A DNA stretch of 64,000 nucleotides from an uncultured Neomegalonema sp. (GTDB lineage: Bacteria; Pseudomonadota; Alphaproteobacteria; Rhodobacterales; Rhodobacteraceae). The notes below the pieces were generated by a model. It saw nothing but the letters and a program-made list of their open reading frames with translations, had not been told where the DNA came from and searched no databases. Position numbers and translations under genes: made by a program. Below, piece by piece: positions 46,452-54,834 of the stretch. The stretch covers positions 1 to 64,000 of the forward strand of contig CALDSD010000041.1 of NCBI GenBank assembly GCA_937911325.1, written 5' to 3'. Numbering within the stretch: position 1 is the first letter of the stretch; each line of letters begins with the position of its first letter.

Positions 46452-47378
46452 ATGCGGTCCATCTTCCTGCTTCTCGCATTGTGCTTGCTCCCGGCGTGCG
46501 CGTCTCAGAACGCAGCTCAGCGCGCTCAACCGGTTTCTCTGGCGGAACCGGAGCCGCAGTCCGAACGGTTGTCGCTCGCAGAGTTTGACGCAGCTCGCGA
46601 AACACAGACACAAGAGCAACTTCAGGACGGCGCCGACGCGCGCGATCCCACCCCCCCTGCTGTAATCGCCACTCCAGTTTCGGTTCCAGTTCCGGCGCCC
46701 ACGCTCGAGTTGACGGCGGCGCCGAAAGAGCCCCCCGCCGGGGCGGAGATCGCCGAGCTGACCGCGGAGACCGCGCCCAAAGCGCTCGGTTTTGCTGAAC
46801 GGCCACGGGTCGGGGCGCCCGCGCCGCAAGCGCGGCTTGAGCCTAGCTCTCCGGACCTCCGGCTCGATGAGACGATGGTGTCGCTCATCAAGCGGCACCA
46901 CGGTCTGAAACGGCAGGCTTACTTGAGCGACACCGGGGTCTGGATGATTGGCTATGGTCGCGTAAAGGGCGCGCGCCCCGGCATGGAGATCTCGGCTGAA
47001 GAAGCTGAAACAATGCTGCGCGAAGACCTCGCGGTGGTTGCGCGGGAAGTCCGCTCGACCCTGCGACAGCCGGTCGGCGCCAACGAATTCTCCGCCATGG
47101 TGGCGTTGGCGCACAGCATCGGCACCGGCGCGTTCCGGCAGTCGCGCGTTCCCGCCCTTTTCAACCGCGGCGACATCGAAGGCGCAGCCGACGCATTTCT
47201 TCAATGGAATACGCAGTTCGTAAACGGACGACGCGTGGAAGATCCGGCGCTCAGCGCTCGGCGCATGCGCGAACGCGCTCATTTTCTTCAGAGCGCGCAC
47301 TCAGAGCCGCCTGCTCCACAAGGCGTTGAAACCGTGAGTCTTCAACTCAACGACCGGCTTGTCGTTTCGCCCCAATAG
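46452..47378 (+). CDS. GH24 lysozyme-like lipoprotein 2, catalytic Glu replaced
   Basis: A 308-aa protein with a Sec lipoprotein signal (RSIFLLLALCLLPAC) and a long proline/alanine/glutamate-rich linker (residues 17-135), ending in a GH24-like domain. At the position of the catalytic Glu there is histidine (His150; IKRHHGLKRQAY), while WMIGYGR and NEFSAMVALAHSIGTGAF are kept. It is probably not a lysozyme. The domain resembles the muramidase-like domain of the Caulobacter protein SpmX (shared FNRGDIEGAADAFLQW-type pattern). Confidence 0.8.
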   Translation: MRSIFLLLALCLLPACASQNAAQRAQPVSLAEPEPQSERLSLAEFDAARETQTQEQLQDGADARDPTPPAVIATPVSVPVPAPTLELTAAPKEPPAGAEIAELTAETAPKALGFAERPRVGAPAPQARLEPSSPDLRLDETMVSLIKRHHGLKRQAYLSDTGVWMIGYGRVKGARPGMEISAEEAETMLREDLAVVAREVRSTLRQPVGANEFSAMVALAHSIGTGAFRQSRVPALFNRGDIEGAADAFLQWNTQFVNGRRVEDPALSARRMRERAHFLQSAHSEPPAPQGVETVSLQLNDRLVVSPQ

Positions 47379-47519
47379 GTCGTGTTCGCCGGTGGTACAG
47401 CCGTTGATTTATTGTCCGTCCTCCGGGGAGCGGCGACAGTCGTGCGCGCAGGATCCTCTTAGAGAGGGGGAAGCTCTCCAAGCGGGTCTGCATCGACAGA
47501 AGTCGACGCAGGGGGCAGT

Positions 47520-48206
47520 ATGTTGAGGCTGGCGGGCCTGACTCTGATGGTGATCGCAGGTCTTTGCGGGTGCGCGAGCACGCAAAACTCGAACGCGCTC
47601 GGGAACAGCTATACCGCTCCTTCCAGATTTGCCGGGCCCAACCCGGCGCCGGCGGCTGTGGCGGCCTCCTTCTCGACACCACAACCCGAGCTGGAGAGCG
47701 ACGGACAACCCTTCGAACCTGGCGATCCCGCTCTTCAGGTTACCGATTACATCGTCGAGATGATCAAGACGACGAGCGGGTTCCGCGCGGAACCCGAATT
47801 CACGGATATGGGGCTTTGGGTGATCGGCTACGGCTCGCTCAGCGCGGTGCGACCGGAGGCGACTGTGACCGAAGAGGCGGCCGAAGAGCGCCTTCGTGAG
47901 GAGCTCGTCAAGGTTGGAAACGGCATTCGCGGCATGCTTGAGACGGTTGTCCTGCGCCGCGAGTTCTCGGCGATGGTCGATCTCGCACGCGACATCGGCA
48001 CGGCTGCGTTCGAGACGTCTGGCGTCCTGAGACGGTTCAACGCCGGGGATCGCGCTGCGGCGGCCGAGGCGTTTCTGCTCTGGAAGCGCACCTTGGTCGA
48101 CGGCGAACGGGTGGAGGACCCTGTTCTTTCTCAACGGCGCGAGGCGGATCGGGCGCACTTCCTGGGTTTGCCGCCGCCGGAGCCCAAAGCGCCGGGTGGC
48201 GGCTAG
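47520..48206 (+). CDS. GH24 lysozyme-like lipoprotein 3, catalytic Glu replaced
   Basis: A 228-aa protein with a lipoprotein signal (RLAGLTLMVIAGLCGC) and a lysozyme-like domain in which the catalytic Glu position is serine (Ser86; IKTTSGFRAEP). WVIGYGS, REFSAMVDLARDIGTAAF and RRFNAGDRAAAAEAFLLWKR are retained, again resembling the SpmX-type domain. Likely a peptidoglycan-binding or structural lipoprotein. It ends 3 nt inside the region of the convergent exporter gene. Confidence 0.8.
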   Translation: MLRLAGLTLMVIAGLCGCASTQNSNALGNSYTAPSRFAGPNPAPAAVAASFSTPQPELESDGQPFEPGDPALQVTDYIVEMIKTTSGFRAEPEFTDMGLWVIGYGSLSAVRPEATVTEEAAEERLREELVKVGNGIRGMLETVVLRREFSAMVDLARDIGTAAFETSGVLRRFNAGDRAAAAEAFLLWKRTLVDGERVEDPVLSQRREADRAHFLGLPPPEPKAPGGG

Positions 48207-49435
48207 GCCGCGTCTTCTCGCAACGAAATCGCGCTTTGTCCGCTTTCAGCCCAGCGAGCGCACAGCCACGAACACGCGGCGCAGACCGCAAACCCGATCG
48301 CAAGCGGCGTGGGCTCGCCGTCATAGGCGCGGGCGATGCCGATCCCGATCGGCACCGAGAGCGCATTGGATAGAGATCCCACCAGCGCCGCGCCAAGGCC
48401 GGCCATCGCGCCGAGCGGCTGCATCGCCAGCGCGTTGACGTTGCCGAACAGGATCCCACTGAAGAACATCGCGGGGATCATCCAGACCAGGAACACGGCA
48501 AAGCTCGGCGACCCAAGCACTGCAAAGACTGCGGCGGCGACGGTGGAGCACCCCATCAGGCTCAACTGCGCAACGCCCGTCAGACGCCGCATCCCGAGTT
48601 TCATGACCGCATGGGCGTTGACGAAAGCCGCAGCGCCGATGACCAGCGCCAACCCGCCAAAAACCAATACGAACCCGTCGCCCCACCCGTACCGATCCGC
48701 CAGGATCTGCTCTGATGCGCTCAGATACGCCAGGAAAGGCGCGAAGGCGAAACCGGTCGCAAGCGTGTATCCCATCGCCGTGCGGTCGCGAAAGATCCGA
48801 CCAAGACCGGAAGAGACCGTGCGCCACCGAAGCGGTCGACGGTCCTGTTCGACGAGGGTCTCGGGAAGGCGCAACGAGATCCAGACGAAGATCAGGCCGG
48901 ACAAGCTGAGCAACACGACAAAAACCGCGCGCCAGCCCGAGAGGCTTTCAACCAGCAAGCCAAGGCTCGGCGCCAAGGCCGGCACGAGGATGAAAATCGT
49001 CATGATGAAGGACATCACCTGCGCCATCGCCCGCCCTTCGTAGCGATCACGCACGACCGTGACCGCAAGCGTGCGCGGCCCCGCAGCTCCAACGCCCTGC
49101 AAGAAGCGCCCAAGCAGCATGGTCTCGAAACTCGCAGCGGTCGCCGAGACGACGCAACCGGCGGCGAAGATCCAAAGGCCCGCGATCATCGCCGGTCTGC
49201 GCCCATGCGCGTCCGCCGCCAGTCCGAAGAGAACCGGCGACACGGACATGCCGAGAATGAAGACCGACACCACCAGTTGACGATCGTTCGGCGTCGGCGC
49301 CTGAAGCTCTTCAGCAATCTCGGGCAAGGACGGCAGCATCGCGTCGATCGACAGGGCGACGATCGAAACCGTCAGCGCCATAAACCCGACGAACTCGATA
49401 AAGCCCGGCCCTTGCCCAGAAGACCGCGTTGTCAT
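48203..49435 (-). CDS. Bcr/CflA-type MFS multidrug exporter
   Basis: A 410-aa protein with twelve hydrophobic segments. SIDAMLPSLPEIAEELQAP, the MFS loop GLAADAHGRRPAMIAGL and RFLQGVGAAGPRTLAVTVVR are typical of Bcr/CflA drug:proton antiporters. ATG 49435 overlaps the stop of the dihydroorotase gene (TGATG), which fixes the start; the longer frame upstream is the dihydroorotase shadow. Drug specificity unknown. Confidence 0.88.
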   Translation of the reverse strand: MTTRSSGQGPGFIEFVGFMALTVSIVALSIDAMLPSLPEIAEELQAPTPNDRQLVVSVFILGMSVSPVLFGLAADAHGRRPAMIAGLWIFAAGCVVSATAASFETMLLGRFLQGVGAAGPRTLAVTVVRDRYEGRAMAQVMSFIMTIFILVPALAPSLGLLVESLSGWRAVFVVLLSLSGLIFVWISLRLPETLVEQDRRPLRWRTVSSGLGRIFRDRTAMGYTLATGFAFAPFLAYLSASEQILADRYGWGDGFVLVFGGLALVIGAAAFVNAHAVMKLGMRRLTGVAQLSLMGCSTVAAAVFAVLGSPSFAVFLVWMIPAMFFSGILFGNVNALAMQPLGAMAGLGAALVGSLSNALSVPIGIGIARAYDGEPTPLAIGFAVCAACSWLCARWAESGQSAISLREDAA

Positions 49436-50802
49436 CAAGCGTTGGCCCCTGCCGTCCAAGCGTCCGGAGTCCAGCCCTCTTGGAAACCGGCTGGTCGCCC
49501 GCCGGCGGCGCCGAGGATCTCGTCCTCCCACATCACCCGGCGGCCACGGATGACGGTTCCCTTGGGCCATGCCTTGGCGACCATCCCCTCATACGGCGTC
49601 CAACCGCATTTCGAAGCGATCCAGTCATGGGTGATCTCGCGTCGAGCCTTCATGTCGACGATGGTGAAGTCGGCGTCATAGCCCACCGCGATGCGACCTT
49701 TGCCAGCCATTCCGAAGATCCGTTGCGGTCCATGCGCCGTGAGGTCGACGAACCGCTCCAACGTCAATCGGCCTTCGGCCACATGCGTCAGCATCACCGG
49801 CGTCAGCGTCTGAACCCCCGGCATGCCCGACGGACTTTCCGGATAGGATTTGTCCTTCTCCTCTCGCGCGTGCGGCGCGTGATCGGACCCCAACACGTCG
49901 ATCACTCCCTGCCGCACCGCCTGGAAAATCGGGTCGCGATGCGCCGCGCCGCGCACCGGGGGGTTCATCTGGATGTAGGTCCCTAATCGCGCATACGCCT
50001 CGTCGCCGTCGAAGGTCAGATGATGCGGCGTGGCTTCCGCAGTGATCAGGTCCTTGTTCGCCGCCAGCATCGGCAGTTCGTCGGCTGTCGAGATGTGCAG
50101 AACATGGACCCGTCGGTTCGTCTCTCGAGCAAGAGCGATCAAACGCTCCGTGTTCATCCGCGCCGCTTCGGGGTCGCGCCAGACGGGGTGCGAACTGGGG
50201 TCGCCAGGAATGCGTTCGCCTTTGCGCGCTTCGAGACGGGCCTCGTCCTCCGAGTGCACGGCGACGCGCCGTCGGCCATTGGCCAAAACGCGACGCACAT
50301 CGTCCGTGCCGTCCACCAGCAGGTTTCCTGTGGAGGAGCCCATGAACATCTTGATGCCTGCGCACCCTTCCAGACGCTCGGCCTCGCCCAGCGTGTCTGC
50401 GTTCTCAGCCGTTGCGCCATAGTAGAAGGCGAAATCGCAAAACATCCGGTCGCGGGCGCGGTTGATCTTGTCCGCCAACGCGTCTGGCGTGCTCGTGAGC
50501 GGATTGGTGTTGGGCATCTCGAAGACACATGTCACCCCTCCCAAAACCGCCGCGCGCGAACCGCTCTCCAGGTCTTCTTTGTGTTCGGCCCCGGGTTCCC
50601 GAAAGTGCACTTGGCTGTCGATCACACCCGGAAGGACATGGAGCCCGCGACAATCGATCTCCTGACCAACCGCCGCCGAACCAAGCGAGCCGATCGCGGC
50701 GATTCGACCGTTCCGCACCCCAATATCGGCAGGTCCGATCCCAAACGCGCCGACGACCGTGCCGCCGCGCAACGCCAAGTCATAGTTCGAATCTGCTGTC
50801 AT
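49435..50802 (-). CDS. pyrC: Dihydroorotase (class I-like)
   Basis: A 455-aa amidohydrolase. PGVIDSQVHFREPG and FEMPNTNPLTSTPDAL match class I dihydroorotases; metal ligands include the H-x-H, the carbamylated Lys in IKMFMGSSTGNLLVDG, the histidines VLHIS and ATPHHLTFD, and Asp in VLGSDHAPH. It would convert carbamoyl aspartate to dihydroorotate in pyrimidine synthesis. Distinction from allantoinase or other hydrolases rests on these motifs. It is followed by the overlapping exporter gene. Confidence 0.87.
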   Translation of the reverse strand: MTADSNYDLALRGGTVVGAFGIGPADIGVRNGRIAAIGSLGSAAVGQEIDCRGLHVLPGVIDSQVHFREPGAEHKEDLESGSRAAVLGGVTCVFEMPNTNPLTSTPDALADKINRARDRMFCDFAFYYGATAENADTLGEAERLEGCAGIKMFMGSSTGNLLVDGTDDVRRVLANGRRRVAVHSEDEARLEARKGERIPGDPSSHPVWRDPEAARMNTERLIALARETNRRVHVLHISTADELPMLAANKDLITAEATPHHLTFDGDEAYARLGTYIQMNPPVRGAAHRDPIFQAVRQGVIDVLGSDHAPHAREEKDKSYPESPSGMPGVQTLTPVMLTHVAEGRLTLERFVDLTAHGPQRIFGMAGKGRIAVGYDADFTIVDMKARREITHDWIASKCGWTPYEGMVAKAWPKGTVIRGRRVMWEDEILGAAGGRPAGFQEGWTPDAWTAGANA

Positions 50803-51000
50803 CTGCGCACCCTTCTCGTCACCTCAGCGGTTTCGCAGATATTTCACACGGCGTCAGCATCGTTCCCACTTGATCGCCGCGCGCTGACAGCCGCAACTTG
50901 CTTCAGCCGCTTTCGGCGTCGTCCAGGCGCTCCACGCATTTCCGGCGAGCCGGCGCGTCGAGATCTGGGTTTCTGAAATGAAAGTTCCTATTTCCCAACC

Positions 51001-51825
51001 ATGAGCAACGTAAGCCAAAACACCGCCGTCGATCCCAGCCGCGCCGTTATCCGGGTCCACGGGGACGACGCCGCGGACTTTCTCCAAGGTCTGCTGACCA
51101 ATGACATTTCGAAGGCGTCCGCGGACACTGGCGTCTATGCGGCGTTGTTGACGCCACAGGGCAAGTATCTGGCCGACATGATCGTCACGCGCGCAGTGCA
51201 CGACCAGTTCCTGATTGACGTCGCAAGCGCTCAAGCGGATGGACTTGTCCAGCGCCTGTCGATGTACAAACTCCGGGCGAAAGTCGCCTTGGAGCGCGAC
51301 CCAACGCTGTCGGTCGTCGTGATCTGGACGGAGGACGGCCAACCGATCGCACCAAGCGATGGGCAGATCGCGGACCCGCGAGATCCGCGACTCGGCCTGC
51401 GTCAGGTGACGCAGACGCCGCCGGCCGCGCCGACCGACCTCGCCTCCTACCACGCATTGCGCCTTGGTCTCGCCGTCCCTTTGTCTGGGGTCGATCTTCG
51501 ACCGAACGACTCGTACTTGCTCGAGAATGATTTCGAGCGTCTGAACGGCGTCGACTTCAAAAAGGGGTGCTATGTCGGTCAGGAAATCGTCGCCCGCATG
51601 CATCACAAAACCCAGCTGAAGAAGGGTCTTCGGCAGATCAAGCTCCAGGGCGTCGCCGAACCCGGCGCGGAGCTCTTGAAGGATGGCAAAAACGTCGGCG
51701 TCCTCGGATCCGTCGAAGGCGCGGACGCCCTTGCGCTCCTGAGGCTGGATCGCATTGGCGACGGTCGCCTCGAAACCCATGACGGAGTTCAACTGATCGT
51801 ATCGCAACCCAAGGAAAATTTATAA
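51001..51825 (+). CDS. ygfZ: YgfZ/GcvT-like folate-binding protein
   Basis: A 274-aa YgfZ family protein, a folate-dependent factor for iron-sulfur cluster repair. FLQGLLTNDISK in the N-terminal region and the family signature KGCYVGQEIVARMHH (with the conserved Cys) are present. It is divergent from the dihydroorotase gene over a 198-bp gap. Confidence 0.92.
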   Translation: MSNVSQNTAVDPSRAVIRVHGDDAADFLQGLLTNDISKASADTGVYAALLTPQGKYLADMIVTRAVHDQFLIDVASAQADGLVQRLSMYKLRAKVALERDPTLSVVVIWTEDGQPIAPSDGQIADPRDPRLGLRQVTQTPPAAPTDLASYHALRLGLAVPLSGVDLRPNDSYLLENDFERLNGVDFKKGCYVGQEIVARMHHKTQLKKGLRQIKLQGVAEPGAELLKDGKNVGVLGSVEGADALALLRLDRIGDGRLETHDGVQLIVSQPKENL

Positions 51826-51839
51826 GCACGTCCATTTTA

Positions 51840-51854
51840 ATAGATTTTACCTAT
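51840..51854 (+). promoter_or_regulatory. OxyR-type half-site upstream of the OxyR-like gene
   Basis: ATAG-ATTTTAC-CTAT matches the OxyR half-site ATAG-N7-CTAT exactly, including the T and A at fixed places in the spacer (ntnnnan). It is about 66 bp upstream of the start of the OxyR-like gene, where autoregulation would occur. A second half-site at the expected 11-bp step is not perfect. The region is A/T-rich and also contains CGCTATAGCG. Confidence 0.5.
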
Positions 51855-51919
51855 CGCTATAGCGCGCGACTGATAGTTTCGCCAAAAGACGCGGAGCGAA
51901 ACGATCGAGAAAAACAATC

Positions 51920-52837
51920 ATGCCCACGTTGCGTCAGATCGAGTATCTGGTCGCCATCGCCGATACCCAGCATTTCCGAAAGGCGGCTGAGAAAGTCGGC
52001 GTGAGCCAACCGACCTTGAGCGCGCAACTCAGCGCGCTTGAACAGACGCTCGGCGTTCAACTGGTCGAACGAAGCCGTTCTTCGGTTTTGGTGACCCCTG
52101 TCGGAGAACTCATTCTCACGATCGGGCGCCGTATGTTGCGCGACGCGCAGGAGGTCAATCACATCGCGCGCAGCAGCCGCGGAGAGTTCGGGGGGCTGAT
52201 ACGGCTGGGCTTGCCGCCAACGATCGGCCCGTACCTCCTGCCAAAGGTGTTGCCTCAGCTGCACCGCGCTTATCCAGACATGAAGATCTACGTCCGCGAG
52301 CAGCCCCCCAGCGCCCTGCCCTCGGCCTTGGGCGAAGGACTGCTGGACGTCGCCCTCGCGCCGCTTCCGATCCCTGGCGCGGACTTTGAGAGCGTTCCGA
52401 TGTTTCGAGAACCGCTCTTCCTGTGCGCGCCGGACGATCATCCTCTGGCTTCGAAAGGCTACGTGGAGCGCTCCGACCTCAGCGGGCAAGCGGTGCTCGC
52501 TCTGGAGCCCGGTCACCAGCTTCACGAACAGGTCGCCGCGCTCTGCGAGGAGTTTGGCGCCAAGATGATGTTCGACTACGAGGGCACCAGCCTCGAAACG
52601 CTCCGCCAGATGACGGCGTTGGGGATGGGCGTCTCGTTTCTGCCGGGGCTCTTCGTGTCCACCACGATCGCGCCTGGAGGCGGCGTCACGCCCCTGGAGC
52701 TGCGAGGCCGCAGCTTGAACCGAACCATCGGAATGGTATGGCGACGCACCTCCGCGCGGCGCCGCGAATATCAGGTGCTGCTCGAATACGTCGCGCTCGC
52801 GATCGAAAACGATTTTCCCAGCTTCACCCGACTCTGA
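51920..52837 (+). CDS. OxyR-like LysR-family regulator without the peroxidatic cysteine
   Basis: A 305-aa LysR-type regulator whose whole length follows OxyR: HTH FRKAAEKVGVSQPTLSAQLS, IGPYLLPKVLPQLHRAYPD, and TSLETLRQMTALGMGVSFLP. E. coli OxyR senses peroxide by Cys199 and Cys208 (GHC-N8-C). Here the first is Gln200 (EPGHQLHEQVAALC) and only the second (Cys209) remains, so disulfide sensing is not expected. The gene immediately precedes sbtA-sbtB, suggesting a role in bicarbonate transport control. Binding is supported by the half-site at 51840. Confidence 0.88.
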   Translation: MPTLRQIEYLVAIADTQHFRKAAEKVGVSQPTLSAQLSALEQTLGVQLVERSRSSVLVTPVGELILTIGRRMLRDAQEVNHIARSSRGEFGGLIRLGLPPTIGPYLLPKVLPQLHRAYPDMKIYVREQPPSALPSALGEGLLDVALAPLPIPGADFESVPMFREPLFLCAPDDHPLASKGYVERSDLSGQAVLALEPGHQLHEQVAALCEEFGAKMMFDYEGTSLETLRQMTALGMGVSFLPGLFVSTTIAPGGGVTPLELRGRSLNRTIGMVWRRTSARRREYQVLLEYVALAIENDFPSFTRL

Positions 52838-52879
52838 CGGTGGATCTCAGTAAGTGATTTCTGACTAGGACGCCCCCAA

Positions 52880-53848
52880 ATGGACCTACTCTCGATCGCG
52901 CAGCAGAACCTGCTGTCGCCCATGGTGCTGTGTTTCGCCCTTGGACTGTTCGCGGCAATCGCGAGATCCGAACTCTCTGTTCCAGAGGCCGCAGCAAAGG
53001 CGATGTCGATCTACCTGTTGTTCGCGATTGGGTTCAAAGGCGGCGCCGAAGTCGCCCGAGTGGGGTTCGGTTTGGAGGTCGCAAGCGCGATCGCCGGCGG
53101 CGTGATCCTGAGCCTTTTGCTGCCTTTGGTCGCCTTCGCCTTGCTGCGCGCCACGACAAAGCTGTCCGCCACCGACGCCGCGGCGGTTGGAGCGCATTAC
53201 GGCTCGATCAGCATCGTTACCTTTGTCGCGGCCACGCAAGCGCTTGAGGCTGCGGGTCTTTCCTATGACGGCTACATGATCGCCGTGGCGGCGGCGATGG
53301 AAGCGCCGGCGATTATCGCCGCGCTCTGGCTGGTGTCGCGCACAAGCGAAACCGGTTCAAAATCGGCTGGGATCCCGCGCGAAGTCTTCGTGAACGGTTC
53401 GATCGTCTTGTTGATCGGGGCTTTCTTCATCGGATGGGCCTCAGGCGAAAAGGGCTTTGTGGCGATCGCCAGCTTTATCGACACGCCGTTCAAAGGCGTC
53501 CTTTGCTTGTTCTTGCTCGACATGGGTCTGGTCGCTGGGCGCTTTCTTCGGGAAACCGGCCGGCAACTGCGCCCGCCGGTGATGGCGGCGGCGATTTACA
53601 TGCCCGCGATCGGAGCCCTATGCGCGGTTCCGGTCGCGATGGCGATCGGCGTCAGCACCGGGAGCGCCGCCTTGCTCATCACGCTCGCGGCGAGCGCATC
53701 CTACATCGCCGTCCCAGCGGCTCTGCGGATTGCGTTGCCTCAAGCGAATCCCGCGATTTATCTGACACTGTCCCTAGGTCTGACATTTCCCTTCAATCTG
53801 ACCCTGGGCATACCGATCTACATCGCGCTGGCCCAAAGCATCACTTGA
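52880..53848 (+). CDS. sbtA: SbtA-family sodium-dependent bicarbonate transporter
   Basis: A 322-aa inner membrane protein with about ten hydrophobic segments, matching the SbtA (DUF897) family: YLLFAIGFKGGAEVARVGF, VGAHYGSISIVTFVAATQAL and AAAIYMPAIGALCAVPVAM. In cyanobacteria SbtA takes up bicarbonate with sodium. It lies 42 nt after the OxyR-like gene and is followed by an SbtB-like PII protein, which in cyanobacteria binds and regulates SbtA. The host is a heterotroph by its other genes, so the bicarbonate may feed carboxylases. Confidence 0.85.
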   Translation: MDLLSIAQQNLLSPMVLCFALGLFAAIARSELSVPEAAAKAMSIYLLFAIGFKGGAEVARVGFGLEVASAIAGGVILSLLLPLVAFALLRATTKLSATDAAAVGAHYGSISIVTFVAATQALEAAGLSYDGYMIAVAAAMEAPAIIAALWLVSRTSETGSKSAGIPREVFVNGSIVLLIGAFFIGWASGEKGFVAIASFIDTPFKGVLCLFLLDMGLVAGRFLRETGRQLRPPVMAAAIYMPAIGALCAVPVAMAIGVSTGSAALLITLAASASYIAVPAALRIALPQANPAIYLTLSLGLTFPFNLTLGIPIYIALAQSIT

Positions 53849-53896
53849 TTGAGTGAAAGTGACGACGGGACGAAGCACGGCACGGAGGAGCTCCCG

Positions 53897-54211
53897 ATGG
53901 AGACGCATGACAAGATCCGCCTCGATATCCTGATCGACGCCCCGCTGAGCAACCGCCTGGCCGCGCTCCTGGATGAGCAGGGGGTGTCAGGCTACACGAT
54001 CTTCGCGGCGAAAGGCGGGAAGGGAGAGGTCGGCCCGTGGTCGCGCGCGGGCTTGATCACGGATGTCGGGCAAATGCAGCTGTTCATCTGCGTCATGGAC
54101 ATAGACCGCAGGACGCACGTGCTGGAGGCGTTGCGAGAGCAACTCGCCGACCATATCGGCTATGTGACGTCCAGCGCGGTGGAAGTGATCAGGCCTGGCA
54201 AGTTTCCCTGA
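53897..54211 (+). CDS. sbtB: SbtB-like PII-family regulator
   Basis: A 104-aa PII-like protein: IRLDILIDAPLSNRLAALLD, SGYTIFAAKGGKGEVGPWSR and LFICVMDIDRRTHVLEALRE. The fold, size and position after sbtA indicate SbtB, which senses adenine nucleotides and controls SbtA. It lacks the C-terminal cysteine-containing extension (R-loop) of some cyanobacterial SbtB. ATG 53897 is chosen for AGGAG at 6-nt spacing; an in-frame TTG directly after the sbtA stop is the alternative. Confidence 0.83.
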   Translation: METHDKIRLDILIDAPLSNRLAALLDEQGVSGYTIFAAKGGKGEVGPWSRAGLITDVGQMQLFICVMDIDRRTHVLEALREQLADHIGYVTSSAVEVIRPGKFP

Positions 54212-54252
54212 TCGCTCGTTCGTTTTGATCTGCGATCATTCCACGAGCATTC

Positions 54253-54267
54253 ATTGATAAAATCTAT
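54253..54267 (+). promoter_or_regulatory. Second OxyR-like half-site downstream of sbtB
   Basis: ATTG-ATAAAAT-CTAT differs in one base from the ATAG-N7-CTAT half-site and keeps the T and A in the spacer. It precedes the membrane-protein gene at 54387 by about 120 bp. The reverse strand shares ATAGATTTTA with the site at 51840. Confidence 0.35.
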
Positions 54268-54386
54268 CGAACAAAGCGCCAGAACCCAATTGTCATTGGG
54301 CTTTGCGGCGCCGATCTAAAGAGCGTCGTGGGGTATCCCCTCGCGAATGACCTTGGAAACAGGCCAAACAGAATTGAGGACGACTC

Positions 54387-54797
54387 ATGTATCACGGCGC
54401 AAACGGGCCGCATGATCAACAAGGCGGCGGGCAGAGCGCGCAAGCGAGCCTGAGCGCGCGCCAAGAGAACAATCGCATCATCACGCTATCGGCTCTGTCG
54501 ATCGTGCTGGCGCTGTTTCTCGCCTCATTCTATCCGCAGCCGCTGGTGCTGGCCATGTTCTCGACCTTGATGGTGTTGGCTGCGATGGCGTCGTCCTTCA
54601 CGGCGCTGATCCTGCGTCAGGACCTTTTCGGGCCTCGCCTGACCCTCTGGGACAAGTCGGCGACACTTGCGGTCGCGGGTCTTGCAGCCGGTTTGGTCGT
54701 CGACCCCGAGGCCGTCCAGGTGTTCATCGACGCCGCCAACGCGCCCGCCGCCGCGGTCGAGGCTCCGAGCGTGCCTGCCGCCGGACCGCACTTTTAG
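54387..54797 (+). CDS. Hypothetical two-to-three-segment membrane protein
   Basis: A 136-aa protein: a Q/G/S-rich cytosolic start (residues 1-30), two strongly hydrophobic segments (IITLSALSIVLALFLASF and LAMFSTLMVLAAMASSFTAL), a third weaker one, and an A/P-rich tail. ATG follows GAGGA. I do not recognise a family. Confidence 0.7.
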   Translation: MYHGANGPHDQQGGGQSAQASLSARQENNRIITLSALSIVLALFLASFYPQPLVLAMFSTLMVLAAMASSFTALILRQDLFGPRLTLWDKSATLAVAGLAAGLVVDPEAVQVFIDAANAPAAAVEAPSVPAAGPHF

Positions 54798-54834
54798 CGC
54801 CGCACGCGCTCTTCAGTCAGAAAGGGAGTTGGAG

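Noticed and set aside
54254-54270. FNR-type box (TTGAT-N4-ATCAA)
   Set aside because: Only the left half TTGAT is present; the right half reads TCTAT. The OxyR-type half-site reading fits better.
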